In this document: positions 53,057-64,000 of the stretch, in pieces
How positions within the stretch are numbered: the stretch's first letter is position 1
How the letters are laid out: the number at the start of each line of letters is the position of its first letter
Origin: Tubiluchus corallicola
Taxonomy: Eukaryota; Priapulida; Priapulimorpha; Priapulimorphida; Tubiluchidae
Direction of reading: 5' to 3'
Length of the DNA stretch: 64,000 bases
NCBI GenBank assembly: GCA_030141605.1
Contig: JAQGDQ010000191.1
Coordinates: forward strand, 86,001-150,000
Made by a program: the position numbers and the translations under genes
The notes under the pieces: generated by a model
The model's input: the letters and a program-made list of their open reading frames with translations, nothing else
Databases searched by the model: none
What the model was told of the DNA's origin: nothing

Positions 53057-53086
53057 TTATACTAGCCTGTAGGATAATCCGGCCCT
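53057..53086 (-). mobile_element. Orphan hAT-like terminus
   Basis: It ends GGATAATCCGGCCCTG, whose complement (CAGGGCCGGATTATCC) has the form of a hAT left end. The upstream CCCTAGGCTGCAG fits a subterminal region. No opposite end with a shared duplication was seen. Confidence 0.35.
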
Positions 53087-53744
53087 GCCTGTAAGGAAAT
53101 AACCCCGACAATAGAGTCGTATTTTATGCCTAACCTTTACGTCATATCATTTATAACAGTTAGACAGATTTAATAATTTTTGCTGTGATAGCCGACATAT
53201 AAGAAAAATGCTTAGTTTAAACGAATATATGGAGACTTAGGTCTCGGATAATAATCACAGTAATGGAAAATTTCAAGGAATCCCTGTTCATAAATTACAT
53301 TTTAAAAGTCAGATCGACGGCATTTATTGTTGCTGATGAAAGATTTAATAACAAAAAATCTTTTCGACTGCGTAGTCTCTACGTCACTTTATATGAGTTC
53401 TCCAGACTGGCTGTCTGTAAAGATTTTAACTGGCTGGTGTAATGGCATAGATCAAAGTGTGTTCTATAAAGACATTTTCCAGATGCATACATTCATACAA
53501 TGAGTTAATCACTCTTGAAATTAATTAGCCGTTGCTAAATTTGTCCGTAGGAGAACTTGAATAAACGAAAAGTAAATTTTTGCATTACGACCAACTGCCA
53601 GTGTTCAAAACACCAAACGGCAAGAAATATTGTTTTAATAACACATTTGTTAGCTGTGTAAAAATATTCCTAAGTCCTAAGCTTATGAGGAAGCAAACAA
53701 ACAAAAGTAAACAGTTTAATTATTGCATTAAGGTGTTTTGGACT
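53087..53744. other. No recognised feature
   Basis: AT-rich, no supported gene. Confidence 0.4.
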
Positions 53745-53930
53745 GACGGACGAAGAACGAACGAACGAACTAACGAAGGAGTAATTAAGTGAGCGAGGGA
53801 GCGAACAAGCAAGTTAGCGGGCAAACAAGCAAACAAGCGAACAAACAAACAAACAAACATGCAAATAAACAAACAGACAGCAAACAAAAACAAAACAAAG
53901 CGAGCCAACAAACAATTAAAACAAGCAGGC
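53745..53930 (+). repeat. Degenerate tetranucleotide tract (CGAA/CAAA/CAAG)
   Basis: GAACGAACGAAC passes into AACAAGCAAACAAGC and then (CAAA)n. It is the complement type of the TTTG-rich tract at 46490-46960. Open frames on both strands are repeat artefacts. Confidence 0.8.
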
Positions 53931-54655
53931 AAACAATACAAAATAAAAATGAAAACAGGCAAGAAAGAAAAGCAAAAAAGCAAACATACAATCAACAAAG
54001 ATATAGAAGAAACCTGTGATTTGATACAAGTTCACCACTCTACAAGCTAGTATCCAACAGTCAGTAGCAAGGCCACTTGTTATGTGATATTTGTGGCAGG
54101 ATAGGAACTTATTAATCATCAAGGATAATCGTCTGACACTTTTTGGCAGAAGTGTCTCAATCGCTAAGCACATATTGTATCCATTATACTTTAAAAATGT
54201 ATTTGTGAACATCTAATTTTGGTAGAGCTTGAGGACTAAGAATATTTTTTGTTTTCTGTAATCTTAATTTCATGATTATCAAACTTGATTTCATGATTTC
54301 GCTTATTGTAAACTGAGTTTTGCAACGATTGTTTTCACTTTTTGGATCTTTATTGTGAAGTATTTTAGGAATTCTCATTTTACTTTCTCTGTGTGATCTT
54401 ATTGACGTGGTGTTTCTTATTTTTTTTTGTATTTTTTTTCTCGTATTTTTTTATTGCGAACCGTTTTAGATCATATAAACACATGTTTAAAATGCTGTAC
54501 AAATTATAACAAACTTAAATCCAAACTTATCAATTAAAGGCAGAATAATAATTTTAATTAATAAGTTTTTGAGATCAAATTGATTAACCTAATTTAGTTA
54601 TTAATTATCCTTGTCTGAGTAATGTTCGACTGAGCCAAATAGACTTCATTTAATC
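53931..54655. other. No recognised feature
   Basis: Frames of up to 98 codons on the minus strand run out of the tetranucleotide tract and have no domain. Confidence 0.4.
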
Positions 54656-54730
54656 ACACAGGGCTATACGGTGTAGTGGTTATGGCATTGCAGTTGTAAT
54701 TCAAAGGCCCCTGATTCAAATCCGGGTAAA
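54656..54730 (+). repeat. tRNA-like sequence (SINE head or tRNA pseudogene)
   Basis: An A-box-like GTGTAGTGGTTATGGC (54671) and a B-box-like TGATTCAAATCC (54712) are correctly spaced, with a possible anticodon arm TTGCA/TTCAA between. The T stem has a mismatch next to the loop and the acceptor ends do not pair, so a working tRNA gene is unlikely. Confidence 0.45.
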
Positions 54731-56124
54731 ATATAATATAAATTTTTTCAAATCTGCTTTGTTTCAGTTAAGCAGAATTTCAAAAATTTAACATCTGTTG
54801 GTTCATTCTACAAAGTGCACATTGTACTTTAACTGTTAGACCAAAATGGAGTAGATTACAACTTCGATAGCCTTCAACAAATTTTTGTTATTGATGGTTT
54901 AAGAATAAGCTGTAAATACAGACAACAAAATGTAATTAGCGTGAAGCTTTACCGGGTTAATATCGAATTTATGAGTTTTCTTTGCAACAACATCTCCAGC
55001 ATCATATTCTAACTCAATTATCATTTAAGTTCTGAAAGTATGAAATACAGCCGAGAAGTTATTTTTTATACGTCTTATACAATTATTCTGCAAACAGGGA
55101 TCAGACACATTAAACGACTCAGTGAAGATAGTTGAAGTGGAACTGGAACGTATCTCATTAGTAAGGATAATCCTATGAGACTAGATATAATAGGTAGTAA
55201 GATATAATAGACTAGATATGTCAGAGGTGACTTAATCAGATTCACATAGATGTCTACAAAATACAAGAGAAATAGTTGTAGACAGTATGGAAGATGGAAT
55301 ATTTATTTAATGGTCACCCATCTTCATTTATTGCAGTGCCTTATTTAAGAAGTTATAACTGGTAGTACTATTTTACCTGCGGGTCAATCAAGTAGTTAGG
55401 TGGTATGACTGAACAGATTAAGGGGCGCGGAGCGAAGTCCCGGCCGACGACGAATTTTGCTCCATTTGATGACATTTTGGAGGCACATAAGAACGCAATT
55501 TTTTGTGTTCTTGTAGAACTTATTTTGGATGAAACATATAAGTATTTAGAAGAGTATTTTCATAGATCTTGAATGATTACTTAAGATAATTTAATGAACT
55601 TTTCTTTGCGAGTTTGCTAGGTCACCTCTCCGCATTCACAAGTTGATCAGACGGCTTCGCACAAAATTGAATGCTACAAAGTAACCCGCAGAACTTAAAT
55701 TCTTAACTCTTGGGTTTAAAGGGCAACTGAACCATTTATAATACTTGTTTTGGGTTTAATCAGTAACTTGGTTGTTATATTAATTATTGTTATTGATAAC
55801 ACAATCATTACACTATTTCGCATCAAACTTTCTGGGGAAAAATAAATAGTATGCTACAGCTTGTACTTAGCACTGTAAGGATAACTTTTCCTTTAACACT
55901 TCTTGCCTAAGCTGTATAGGTTTTTTCACAGATCTAATATTATTCATTGTGTAAAGGTAAAAAAACCAGAACCACTTTAAATGTTTGACATATGATAACA
56001 ATAGGTTTTCGTTTCATAAATGATCGACCGTGGAATACCGTACATATGCCCTCAGTGTTACACTTTTCTTTATTATAATAATGCCTAAGAGGTGAATTTT
56101 CCATTTCACAAAACCAATACTGAG
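54731..56124. other. No recognised gene
   Basis: The last 150 bases may be the body of the tRNA-like SINE that starts at 56186 on the minus strand. A GGGGCGCGGAGCG patch at 55420 is unexplained. Confidence 0.35.
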
Positions 56125-56186
56125 ACATTCGAACCATCAACCTTGAAATCGGGAGTCTCGATACTACAACACTACTGTATGAGAGG
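56125..56186 (-). repeat. tRNA-like sequence (SINE head)
   Basis: On the minus strand, CATACAGTAGTGTTGTAGTA (A-box-like) is followed by ATCGAGACTCCCGATT and a clear B box GATGGTTCGAATGTC. Downstream there is an AATAAAG near 56075. The layout suggests a tRNA-derived SINE whose far end is not defined. Confidence 0.45.
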
Positions 56187-57370
56187 CTTTTTATTTACAT
56201 AGCTCACAGATTGTTAATGTCAACCACACAAAACATACCTGCAAACATCTATTAGCATCCTCAGTTCTTGATAAATATTTTACTTTTTTGCAAACAGTGA
56301 TGTAGTATACACAGAACTACTTTGAAGGTATGTTTTTGCTCATATATTGCTGCATGTAAAATTTGAATCATGTAAAAAACTGAATGAAAACTGCTCTCAG
56401 GAACCTCAAAACGCCATAAATGCAGAAGATATACAAAAAATTAAGATACAGGTGAACAAGGTAGAAAACACTTGAGCTTGGTATTGTACCTGAAAACGTT
56501 GCACTGGTCAGATTTTTCGTAATGGCAGTTTTGCTGAACTTCTGAAAGAAAATTACTACTACCATTTTACTACTTTTGATTGCTGCCGTCATAGTTGATA
56601 AGTGATGATTTTGGATATTTAACGGAGTCCCAAGCACCCGATGTTTTGGTGATAGTACTTGTGGCTATGACGACTACCAGTTGAGCGGTAGACGAGAAGG
56701 ACAGGATTCGTCCAGTGCAGTTTTTTTGTTTTCTGAAGAGAGCAATAGGTGTCTAGAGCTTCCAACTATACCACGGGATCCCAAGCTGTAAGTTGACTTA
56801 TTCTTTGCCTTACTATGCGGTGTGTCACGGGGTACAGATGGACTAATGGTATTCACAATTGATAAATATTTGATATAAACGTGATCCTAAACGAGTTGAA
56901 GTCGTGCCAGACATTGAAATTATGCATAAAGTTTAGTACCCAAATGTTTTCTGGATGCTGCAGATTTACATGTGACGTCACAGCCCTGAATGCTACTCTT
57001 ATCTCGTAAACTCGCTAGCGGCTCCCCAAGGGTGGCTGGCAGTTAGGATTAGCCCTAGATAAATATTTTATTTCAGTTAGTTTACTTTATGTTTCAATGG
57101 AAATATTGTCAAGTCGTTATGATATGTTATTAATTGATGCTATTATCTAATTTTGCTCATAAACCTTCTTCTGATATTTTTGTCGATGTCTTGTTTCGAT
57201 ATATTGTACGTTAATGACGCATTTCATCATTTTGCTTTTCGTGCCTAATGCTTTGTCATTAAATTTGATTGCAGTAATACTATAATTGTTGCATCATTGT
57301 CATGTTGCATTTAATCAATTAATATACAAGTGCTAATACAGAATCCCACAAGAATCAATACCATCTTGCA
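56187..57370. other. No firm gene
   Basis: It holds the weak candidate exon at 56674-56856 and a frame at 56368-56637 on the same strand without domain. Nothing else. Confidence 0.35.
56674..56856 (-). CDS. Weak candidate exon, Ser/Lys-rich
   Basis: On the minus strand the frame encodes a polar, disorder-like peptide (for example KAKNKSTYSLGSRGIVGSSR) and ends at AACTG followed by GTAGTC, a possible donor. An AG preceding TCCATCTG could be the acceptor. Composition differs from the surrounding AT-rich sequence, but phase could not be matched to a neighbouring exon and no domain is recognised. Confidence 0.15.
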   Translation of the reverse strand: MNTISPSVPRDTPHSKAKNKSTYSLGSRGIVGSSRHLLLSSENKKTALDESCPSRLPLNW

Positions 57371-57410
57371 GTGGTACCCCCCCCCCCCACTCCCCTCCCC
57401 CCTAGGCTAC
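57371..57410 (+). repeat. Poly-C and C-rich tract
   Basis: A run of about 13 C followed by ACTCCCCTCCCCCC. Confidence 0.85.
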
Positions 57411-58496
57411 CTTGCGAAGCCACTATCTTTGTGGGCAGATCCCTCTTTAAAGTAAAATTTTATATGTAGTTTTATGATACAGACAGAAAGTGTGGTAAGA
57501 AGGATGGCCTGAAGAGGGTAAAGGTAAGCCTGCAGGGGTATACCCCACGTAGTTTCTATGTTTAAAAAAGCCTTTTTTATTGACTAGGGCTGACGTGGTT
57601 CACACAGCAATGTATACGTGATAACAATTGACCTATTCTCCTCATTTCTATTATGATTCTACAAATCGCTTTTTTGCCTTATTCAATTTCTTTTATTACA
57701 ATTTTCGAATATTTCCTTAAAAACCTTAACGTAAGTACATTACGTTAAGCACTGTATACCTTGCGTTAAAGAGCATTTAAATCATGACTGCAGAACACAG
57801 CTGGAGATTTAAAGATACAGCTAACAATTATTGCGAGTCTGACTAAGCTAAAATTATTTTAAGATAATTTTGGAAAAGCTCATTAGTGTTGTTCAAGAAT
57901 TTTAAACTCCGCAAATTGTCTGCTTAGGGTTCAGTTATGACACACAGAGGAGGAAAGAATTATCCTGCAGTAATTCAGCTTGCTCTAACCTTCTCTTTGG
58001 TAATTTTCGGTTTTGGGGTCGATAAATATTGTATGAACACGTCGATACATCATTGGTGCTGACAGGTTAATTGTTAGGAGTAGAATGACTTAATAATACT
58101 GCAGTCAGCACAAGTAACGAACTTTACTTCACGGTTATTGTGACTTGATGAATATGAACAAAGAGAAACCATGTCATTTGATGTTTAACGCTGGCCATGA
58201 AGCCGAAATGGATTAATAATTGTACACCTTGAAGAAAACAAAAACATTACTGTCCAAAAAATTGAGCCTATCAACTTGATGACCTCAAATTGTACACGCA
58301 CGTCAATGCTAAGCTAACAGATGAAACTACATGTGTGATATACCATTTTAATATACCATAGTATACCGTTTTAAGGCCTGTTAACTGAATTTTGCTTCTT
58401 TTCAGTAATGCTGACGATAGTCTAATTTTTAAATAATTAACAAAACTGATTTTTATATTGTCCCTGAAGAACAAGTTAGTGAAAAATGTGATAGGT
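57411..58496. other. No recognised feature
   Basis: No supported gene or repeat before the tandem array. Confidence 0.4.
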
Positions 58497-59340
58497 CCGT
58501 AGAACAATTGGTGAACTTGAAAACTCAAATTTCAATATAACAATGATGGAGATAAAAGGCCAGATCTGAGTACAACAGTGATGGTCTTGAAATGTCAAAT
58601 CTTTGTCGGTAAATGGCGAAAAATGAACGGTCAGATCTCTGCAGAACAATGATGGACATGAAAGGTCCAGGTCTTAATAAAATAATGATGGACATGATAA
58701 GTCAGACTTCGGTAGAACAATGAAGGTTAGATCTCAGTGCACAATAGTGGACATGAAAAATCAAATCTCAATAGAGCAATGATGGATATGAAAAGTTAAA
58801 TATCTGCAGAACAATTATGTATATGAAAAGTCAGATTTCAGTGGACATGAAAGGTCATATCTCACTGCACAATGATGGACGTGAAAAATCAGACCTTATG
58901 ATCTTAGTAGTTGAAAATCGTATTGGGGTGATTTAATTGTCGCATAACACAATTAGTACAGTCTAGTACTAAGATTCTAGCAGAACAATGGTGGACCAGA
59001 AACGTCAGATCTCATAGAAAAATTGTGAATATGAAAGGTGAAAACTCAGTAGAACACTGATGGATACGAAAAGTCAGATCTCAGCAGAAAAATGAAAATA
59101 AAAAGTCAGACCCCAATAATAGGACGACTAACATGAGAACATGAAGAGTAAGTCTGTGAACAATGTTGGACATGAAAGCTTAAGTCTCTGTAGAACAATT
59201 GATGGACACGAAAAGTAAATCTCGGTAGAACAACGATGGAGATCAAAGGTTAGATCCCAGCGCACATTGATGGACATGAAAAGTTAGATCTGAGAAGAAC
59301 AGTGATGGTCTCGAAATGTTAAACCGTTATCGAAAAATGG
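58497..59340 (+). repeat. Degenerate ~35-bp tandem array (minisatellite)
   Basis: Roughly 20 imperfect units built from AGAACAATGATGGACATGAA then AAGTCAGATCTCAGT. Unit length varies through small indels. The array is broken at about 58905-58975 by unrelated sequence. The first and last parts share a longer variant (GTGATGGTCTTGAAATGTC with a nearby CGRWAAATGGC), suggesting a higher-order unit. No continuous frame runs through it. Confidence 0.9.
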
Positions 59341-59353
59341 CCAGTATGGCCAG

Positions 59354-59475
59354 AATCTTGGTATGGTCAGTAAGGTATGGTGTGGTGTGGTGTGGCGTGG
59401 CGTGGCGTGGCGTGGCGTGGCGTGGCATGGCATGGTATGGTATGGTATGATCTCGATATGGTATTGTACTGGTAT
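59354..59475 (+). repeat. Pentamer array GGTAT/GGTGT/GGCGT
   Basis: Units of five change in blocks along the array: GGTAT, GGTGT, GGCGT, GGCAT, then GGTAT again, forming a nearly symmetrical series. Confidence 0.9.
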
Positions 59476-59850
59476 GATCAGTAACTAATGGAATATAAAA
59501 TCTCACAGCTATTTTGTCTAACGAAACACGAAACTTCAGACGTCTATTGGTTAAACTGCTAGACATGTAATTTCACTGCATAAATTATAATGTAGCTGAA
59601 AATTTTATGTCTAGTTCATTAAGAAGGAGTAGACGCAGCTGCCGCCGATGCCGTGAGTCTAATGAATTTAGAAAAGATGTAAATAATGGACAATTACCGC
59701 AACAAGGAACCCGACGCGCGTAGGGATTGGTGATAATTGGAAACAGAACATTCGGGTGATTTATTTGTCGCTTTGGGCATCATTCAGCTTAATTGCCATA
59801 TTACACTGCATATACATTAGACAAACGAGAAAGTTGACTCAAGCTACTGT
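59476..59850. other. No recognised feature
   Basis: Spacer between simple repeats. No gene seen. Confidence 0.4.
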
Positions 59851-59892
59851 CGTCGTCGTCGTCGTCACTGTCGCTATCGTCGTCGTCGCCAC
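59851..59892 (+). repeat. (GTC)n microsatellite
   Basis: About twelve GTC triplets with one ACTGTCGCTATC interruption. Confidence 0.85.
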
Positions 59893-62800
59893 ATCTGACA
59901 CAGATTACCTGAGGTGACAGATTATGGAATGTTATTATCCTGTGTAGCATATATCATTGCAATTTACGAAATTATACTTGGTAAAATGCAGAAGACGCCA
60001 GATCATCACCAGGCTCTGAGTAGTTTACATCCTACTCGCAGACTAAATAAAGGCATATAAAATTATTACATATAAAAAATTATTACATAAATTTGTTAAT
60101 ATACAATTCGACATTGTCAAAATTTTCAAACACATTTGGAAAAAATTTGCTGTTATTACTTAGTCAAGTAGTTTGTTGCTCGTTAACATTTTAACTTAAT
60201 TAAAAAATCTCATATCTTATTAGATTAGTATATAGTGATTTTCAAAAAATGGTACTTATAATTTTATACTGTCTACTGAGTTTCTTTGCTAGACCTTATT
60301 TTCCAAGGTAGCACCGAAGAGACTACTCACGTGTTTGGAAAGGAACATAAATAGAAAACCGCTGAAGAAGAAATTTATTGCATGGAAGTGGCAAATCCAT
60401 GCTGACTCGCTGAATTTTACTGACTTCCTTAAAAGCTGAATTAACTGTCTATTTTATCGCAAGAAAACAAGGGAGCGATTGTCTCTTAGTGAGTGATTTC
60501 AGCACTAAAAAAGTCGTTACGCTTACGAGATTATGCATACTATAGCTCTGGTGTCTGCAGAACGTTTTGCTAGCATTTTATGATTTATTTATTTATTTTG
60601 ATTGTTTATTTGATGACGTCGTCAGTGGTGAATGTTTCAGAATCTTTTTCAAGTGCACTGATGCGCAGGAGATTAAGCTCAGTTTGTTTGTGAATGTGGA
60701 ATGTTTATGCAAATTCCTGTTTTTTTAAATAGATCTTATAGCGTCTGATGAAATGTGGTGTTCTTCTGGTTAGTTTTGTGAAGCGCTAATAAGTTTAATT
60801 CTTTTAGAGTCTTAATGGAGAAAATTTTAACCGACTTTGTTTTAATTTTGTCTTACTACGATTTTATCATCAAAAGCTGATGTATACCGAGTCTGTGCAA
60901 ATGTATATGTGTTTGAGCACTATAAAAAATATTTAAAATTAACTGATGTTTTAACGTAGCACGATGTAACCTTAAGGAACGTTAAAGTGTAAACGAGTCT
61001 GAAAAGAAATTGCCATCCAGCAATTGTATATTCTGTTTTATTTCGTTTTAATTAATCATCAGATACCTAATAAAGTTTCGTGAATTTTAGCACTAAATAC
61101 CTTCAATTGTCATATTCAGTTAAAATGCATTTTGTTTTGCATGTACTTGTACGGATTGACTTAGTTCTTTGAAGTAATTTAGGCGTACCTACGCTTTTAC
61201 CGCGTCTACGTGAAATTTATTTTCCAGTGCATTTCATGTGGTTTTATTCGATACTAAGACGCAAGTTAAATCGTGCGAGAGCAGCAATTATTGGTATATT
61301 ATCAAATTAATGTTTCTAGGAAAATAACGTAATGTAATTCCATCAACCTCTGTCAGGTCAACACCAATACAGTTCAGGGACTAATCAAAGGCAGATCATG
61401 AAACATGTATGTATATGTATGTATGTATATATATTATATGTTTATATGTATATAGTATATATACATTTCTTTGTATATCTATATTGAAAGAGAGACAGTG
61501 ATTATTTATATTATTAAAATTATTATTATAACTCTATTTTATTATTTATATTTACATAACTACATACATAATCTACAAAAATTCCCTATATTTCTAACGG
61601 AACATTATGAGCATTATTATACATGAAGTCAAACAATAATTACAATTACCCTTTTTAATATCACAGTTGAAAACACAATTTACAACAGTACAAACAGTTA
61701 TATACAGAAACTATCTGGCACTACAAGCAACAAAAGCAGATTTACGTTTAAATTCATATTTACCTAATTATGAAACAGAAAAATTAGTGATTTCCATTTT
61801 GCGAAAGAATATGTAGGTTTGCCAATACAGTTTTGCTTTGATTTTTTTTAAATTAAAGCGTTACTGTACTAGTAAAAGTACTTTACAGGTTTATTTGCAA
61901 AACTACCACACATCGTAAAAAAGCGTACATGTGTATGCTTCTATTTAAAGGATTGGGCTATTAGAAACGCTATGTAAAGACACTGAACAGATAGAGAATA
62001 AATAAAACAAGTTTAAATTTGACATAACAACAGTTTAACACAGCGACAATAGTAGCAACGCTCTAAGTTAAAAGGAATTAAAAAATAGCAAAAATAGGTT
62101 TTTTAGCTTATTTGTAAAACTAAATCTATTTTTTGCAAACTGATGTTCATAAAACCGACCAAAAGATAAAATTGGCTGAACCTGGCTAGCTTTTTACCTT
62201 AAGCGCCAATAATGAAATTAGTCGATAAAATAAGGTCATTTATTAAAATGACAATACATTCAATAAGGCAATGAAAAAAGGTGGGGCACACAAAATACCG
62301 CCTCACCCAATACGTGACTATACTAGTCACAGCATTGCTTATTACAAACATAATAAAGCATTGTTTGCAATACAACAGTACATTACAAAATTATACCAAA
62401 CGCCCAGTAAAACAGTTTCAACAATATACAGTGGTACATTATATATAAAAATTCCACATTACAGAAAAAACCCTGCAATGTTAAAAGCACTTAAACCTAA
62501 ATTTCACAAAAATTACATTCCTACTTTAGTAGTGGGTGGCGAGAGGGTGAGTTTTCGCATCCAGCGACAGCGGCCAAATGGGTGATTTTCAACAAGATGA
62601 CGGATGTCATTCGTTCATTGGTCGGCTAGAAACAAAGCGTGCGACACCTACGCGCATGCTCACGAACATTCTTTACAAAAACTCATTTATTGCTATTCTA
62701 TCAATAAATTTACCCTTTTAAATCATGTCATTCAAATTAAGATAGGGCAGTTTTACCTAATGCCAAACACTGAAGGGTCAAAGATAAAAGTTCTGCAGCA

Positions 62801-64000
62801 GAAATTGGCGCTCTTATTAAAGTTTTATTTTTGAAATTACTACTTTTCAAGCAGTACAAGGAGAGATACTATGGTAATTTGTTCTACGTGTCTACTTCAT
62901 GGCAGTTTGCTGCAAAATGAGTTACAACGTTACGGCGTACCAACGAAACGCACCGTGTAAACCCTTGCGTCCATGAGTACTGTGTAACTAGGCCCTAAGT
63001 TTGTCAGAGAACCCTGTGATGCCTAACTTTGAAAACACTTTTGAGCCAAGTAACTTATAATAGCATTTCGATTAATATAGCTGCTAGCAAGCTGTGTGTG
63101 TTTGGCGTTGATAACAACTTGTTTAATGGCATGTAATCTATTCTGCTATTGGTAATCTCGTCAGCACTTTATTATAACATACCAATCCACACTGAACACT
63201 TGATGGAAATGAGAGTAATTCAAGTTTTTTTCATTTTAGTTTTTACGCATTAATACTAGTTAAGCCAGTTTCTGGGATAGGAAAGAGAAATAAAATTAGT
63301 GACTACTTATTTTCATTTTTTTTATATTGAACAATGTTCTCGTTCAAAAGGTATCGTTTCTGGAACGATTTGTTTCAAAGATCGTAGACATTTGGTCTTA
63401 TAACATTATTATGCATTATCGATGATTGTGAGCAGTAATTATCTAAACACAAGACTATCAATTCATGATAGAATGTGCACGCAATTGTTAAATTTTCAAG
63501 TCTAAATCGAAAATCAACTTCAGACCGCGATTTTAAGTGTAACTTTCGTTGACAGAAAGAAAATGCAAAAAGCGAAACTGATATCTGATTTGAACTAGGG
63601 ATGTTCCTAATAGTTATTTTGTACCGCTAATTCAAATTAATGAGATTGAAGAAAATATAAGCAGTAGACACAGGCCCTTCTTGACTCAGATTTCTTCCAT
63701 CCTACACATGATAGGAGACCACCTAAGTCGCTCTTGAGGTCACGAGGAGCCCAATTGATTTCCTGGACTTAAGTGTCCGCCATCTCTTCATCTTGTACCA
63801 GTTTGTGAAATCAGTAAGCAGCTATGGCTTGTTATAAGCTGATGCGCAGCTAGAGGCAAGTTGCATATACATGTGGTAAAGATGCCATCAATAATAATAC
63901 TATTAAGTGTATAACAGCACTTGAAAGTATCTGGGCGGAAATTTAAACTTAAACGCCCTCTGTTAAAGAACTGAGTTAACTTAGTTTTGTTAACTTACTC
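59893..64000. other. Long stretch without supported gene
   Basis: TA/TG-rich simple sequence lies at 61400-61475. A 104-codon basic frame at 62271 has no recognisable domain or splice context. No element ends or tRNA-like motifs were identified. Confidence 0.4.

Noticed and set aside
53720-54050. Overlapping frames on both strands (Lys/Gln/Asn-rich and Cys/Leu/Phe-rich)
   Set aside because: Products of the CAAA/CGAA tetranucleotide tract.
54656-54730. Functional tRNA gene
   Set aside because: A and B boxes are present, but the acceptor stem does not pair and the T stem is mismatched, so I list it as tRNA-like only.
62271-62585. 104-codon basic frame
   Set aside because: No recognisable domain or gene context; consistent with a chance frame.

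Overview
This is an AT-rich, gene-poor window from a large eukaryotic (metazoan) genome. It shows no bacterial operons, no CRISPR array and no long open reading frames. Coding sequence appears only as short exons with splice signals, set among microsatellites, SINE-like and LINE fragments, and small DNA transposons. Two dispersed repeats built around AAAGGTCAAGGTCACA are of a kind I associate with mollusc genomes. A mollusc or other lophotrochozoan is therefore my best guess, by inference only.

Two host genes can be supported. On the minus strand, 14693-14903 is an exon with three IQ calmodulin-binding motifs in the ASPM (abnormal spindle) style. Its donor phase matches a second small exon at 14150-14228. 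A third exon-like block at 12902-12962 may belong to the same transcription unit, but its phase shows at least one exon between them is missing. On the plus strand, 34287-34710 is the first coding exon of a two-pore-domain potassium channel. It runs from the N terminus through TM1 and the extracellular cap to the first selectivity filter, and is split inside the filter glycine codon. No later exon was recognised, so much or all of 34711-64000 is either its first intron or the space beyond the gene.

Region by region: 1-11.8 kb holds one AGGTCA repeat, a SINE-like copy, an interstitial telomere-like array and a GT/GCGT microsatellite. 11.8-15.3 kb holds an inverted-repeat element with a TA core, the IQ gene and a long CT tract. 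15.3-30 kb holds a LINE reverse transcriptase tail, a Harbinger-type MITE with TTA target duplication, a degenerate pentamer array, a hairpin and more SINE-like copies. 34-37 kb holds the K2P exon followed by a nested block: an inverted repeat whose left arm is interrupted by a 517-bp hAT MITE with an 8-bp target duplication, and whose loop carries a tRNA-derived SINE. 38-41 kb has the second AGGTCA repeat and an unclassified terminal-inverted-repeat element. 42-57 kb is mostly simple repeats, orphan hAT ends and tRNA-like SINE heads. 58.5-59.5 kb is a degenerate ~35-bp tandem array followed by a pentamer array.

I found no convincing new biological system. The best leads are the nested hAT and inverted repeat with an internal empty site, the unclassified element at 40206-40727, the imperfect hairpin at 28586-28632, the ~35-bp array, and the repeat-borne nuclear-receptor-like sites. 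Alignments were made by eye, so percent identities and far boundaries are approximate.
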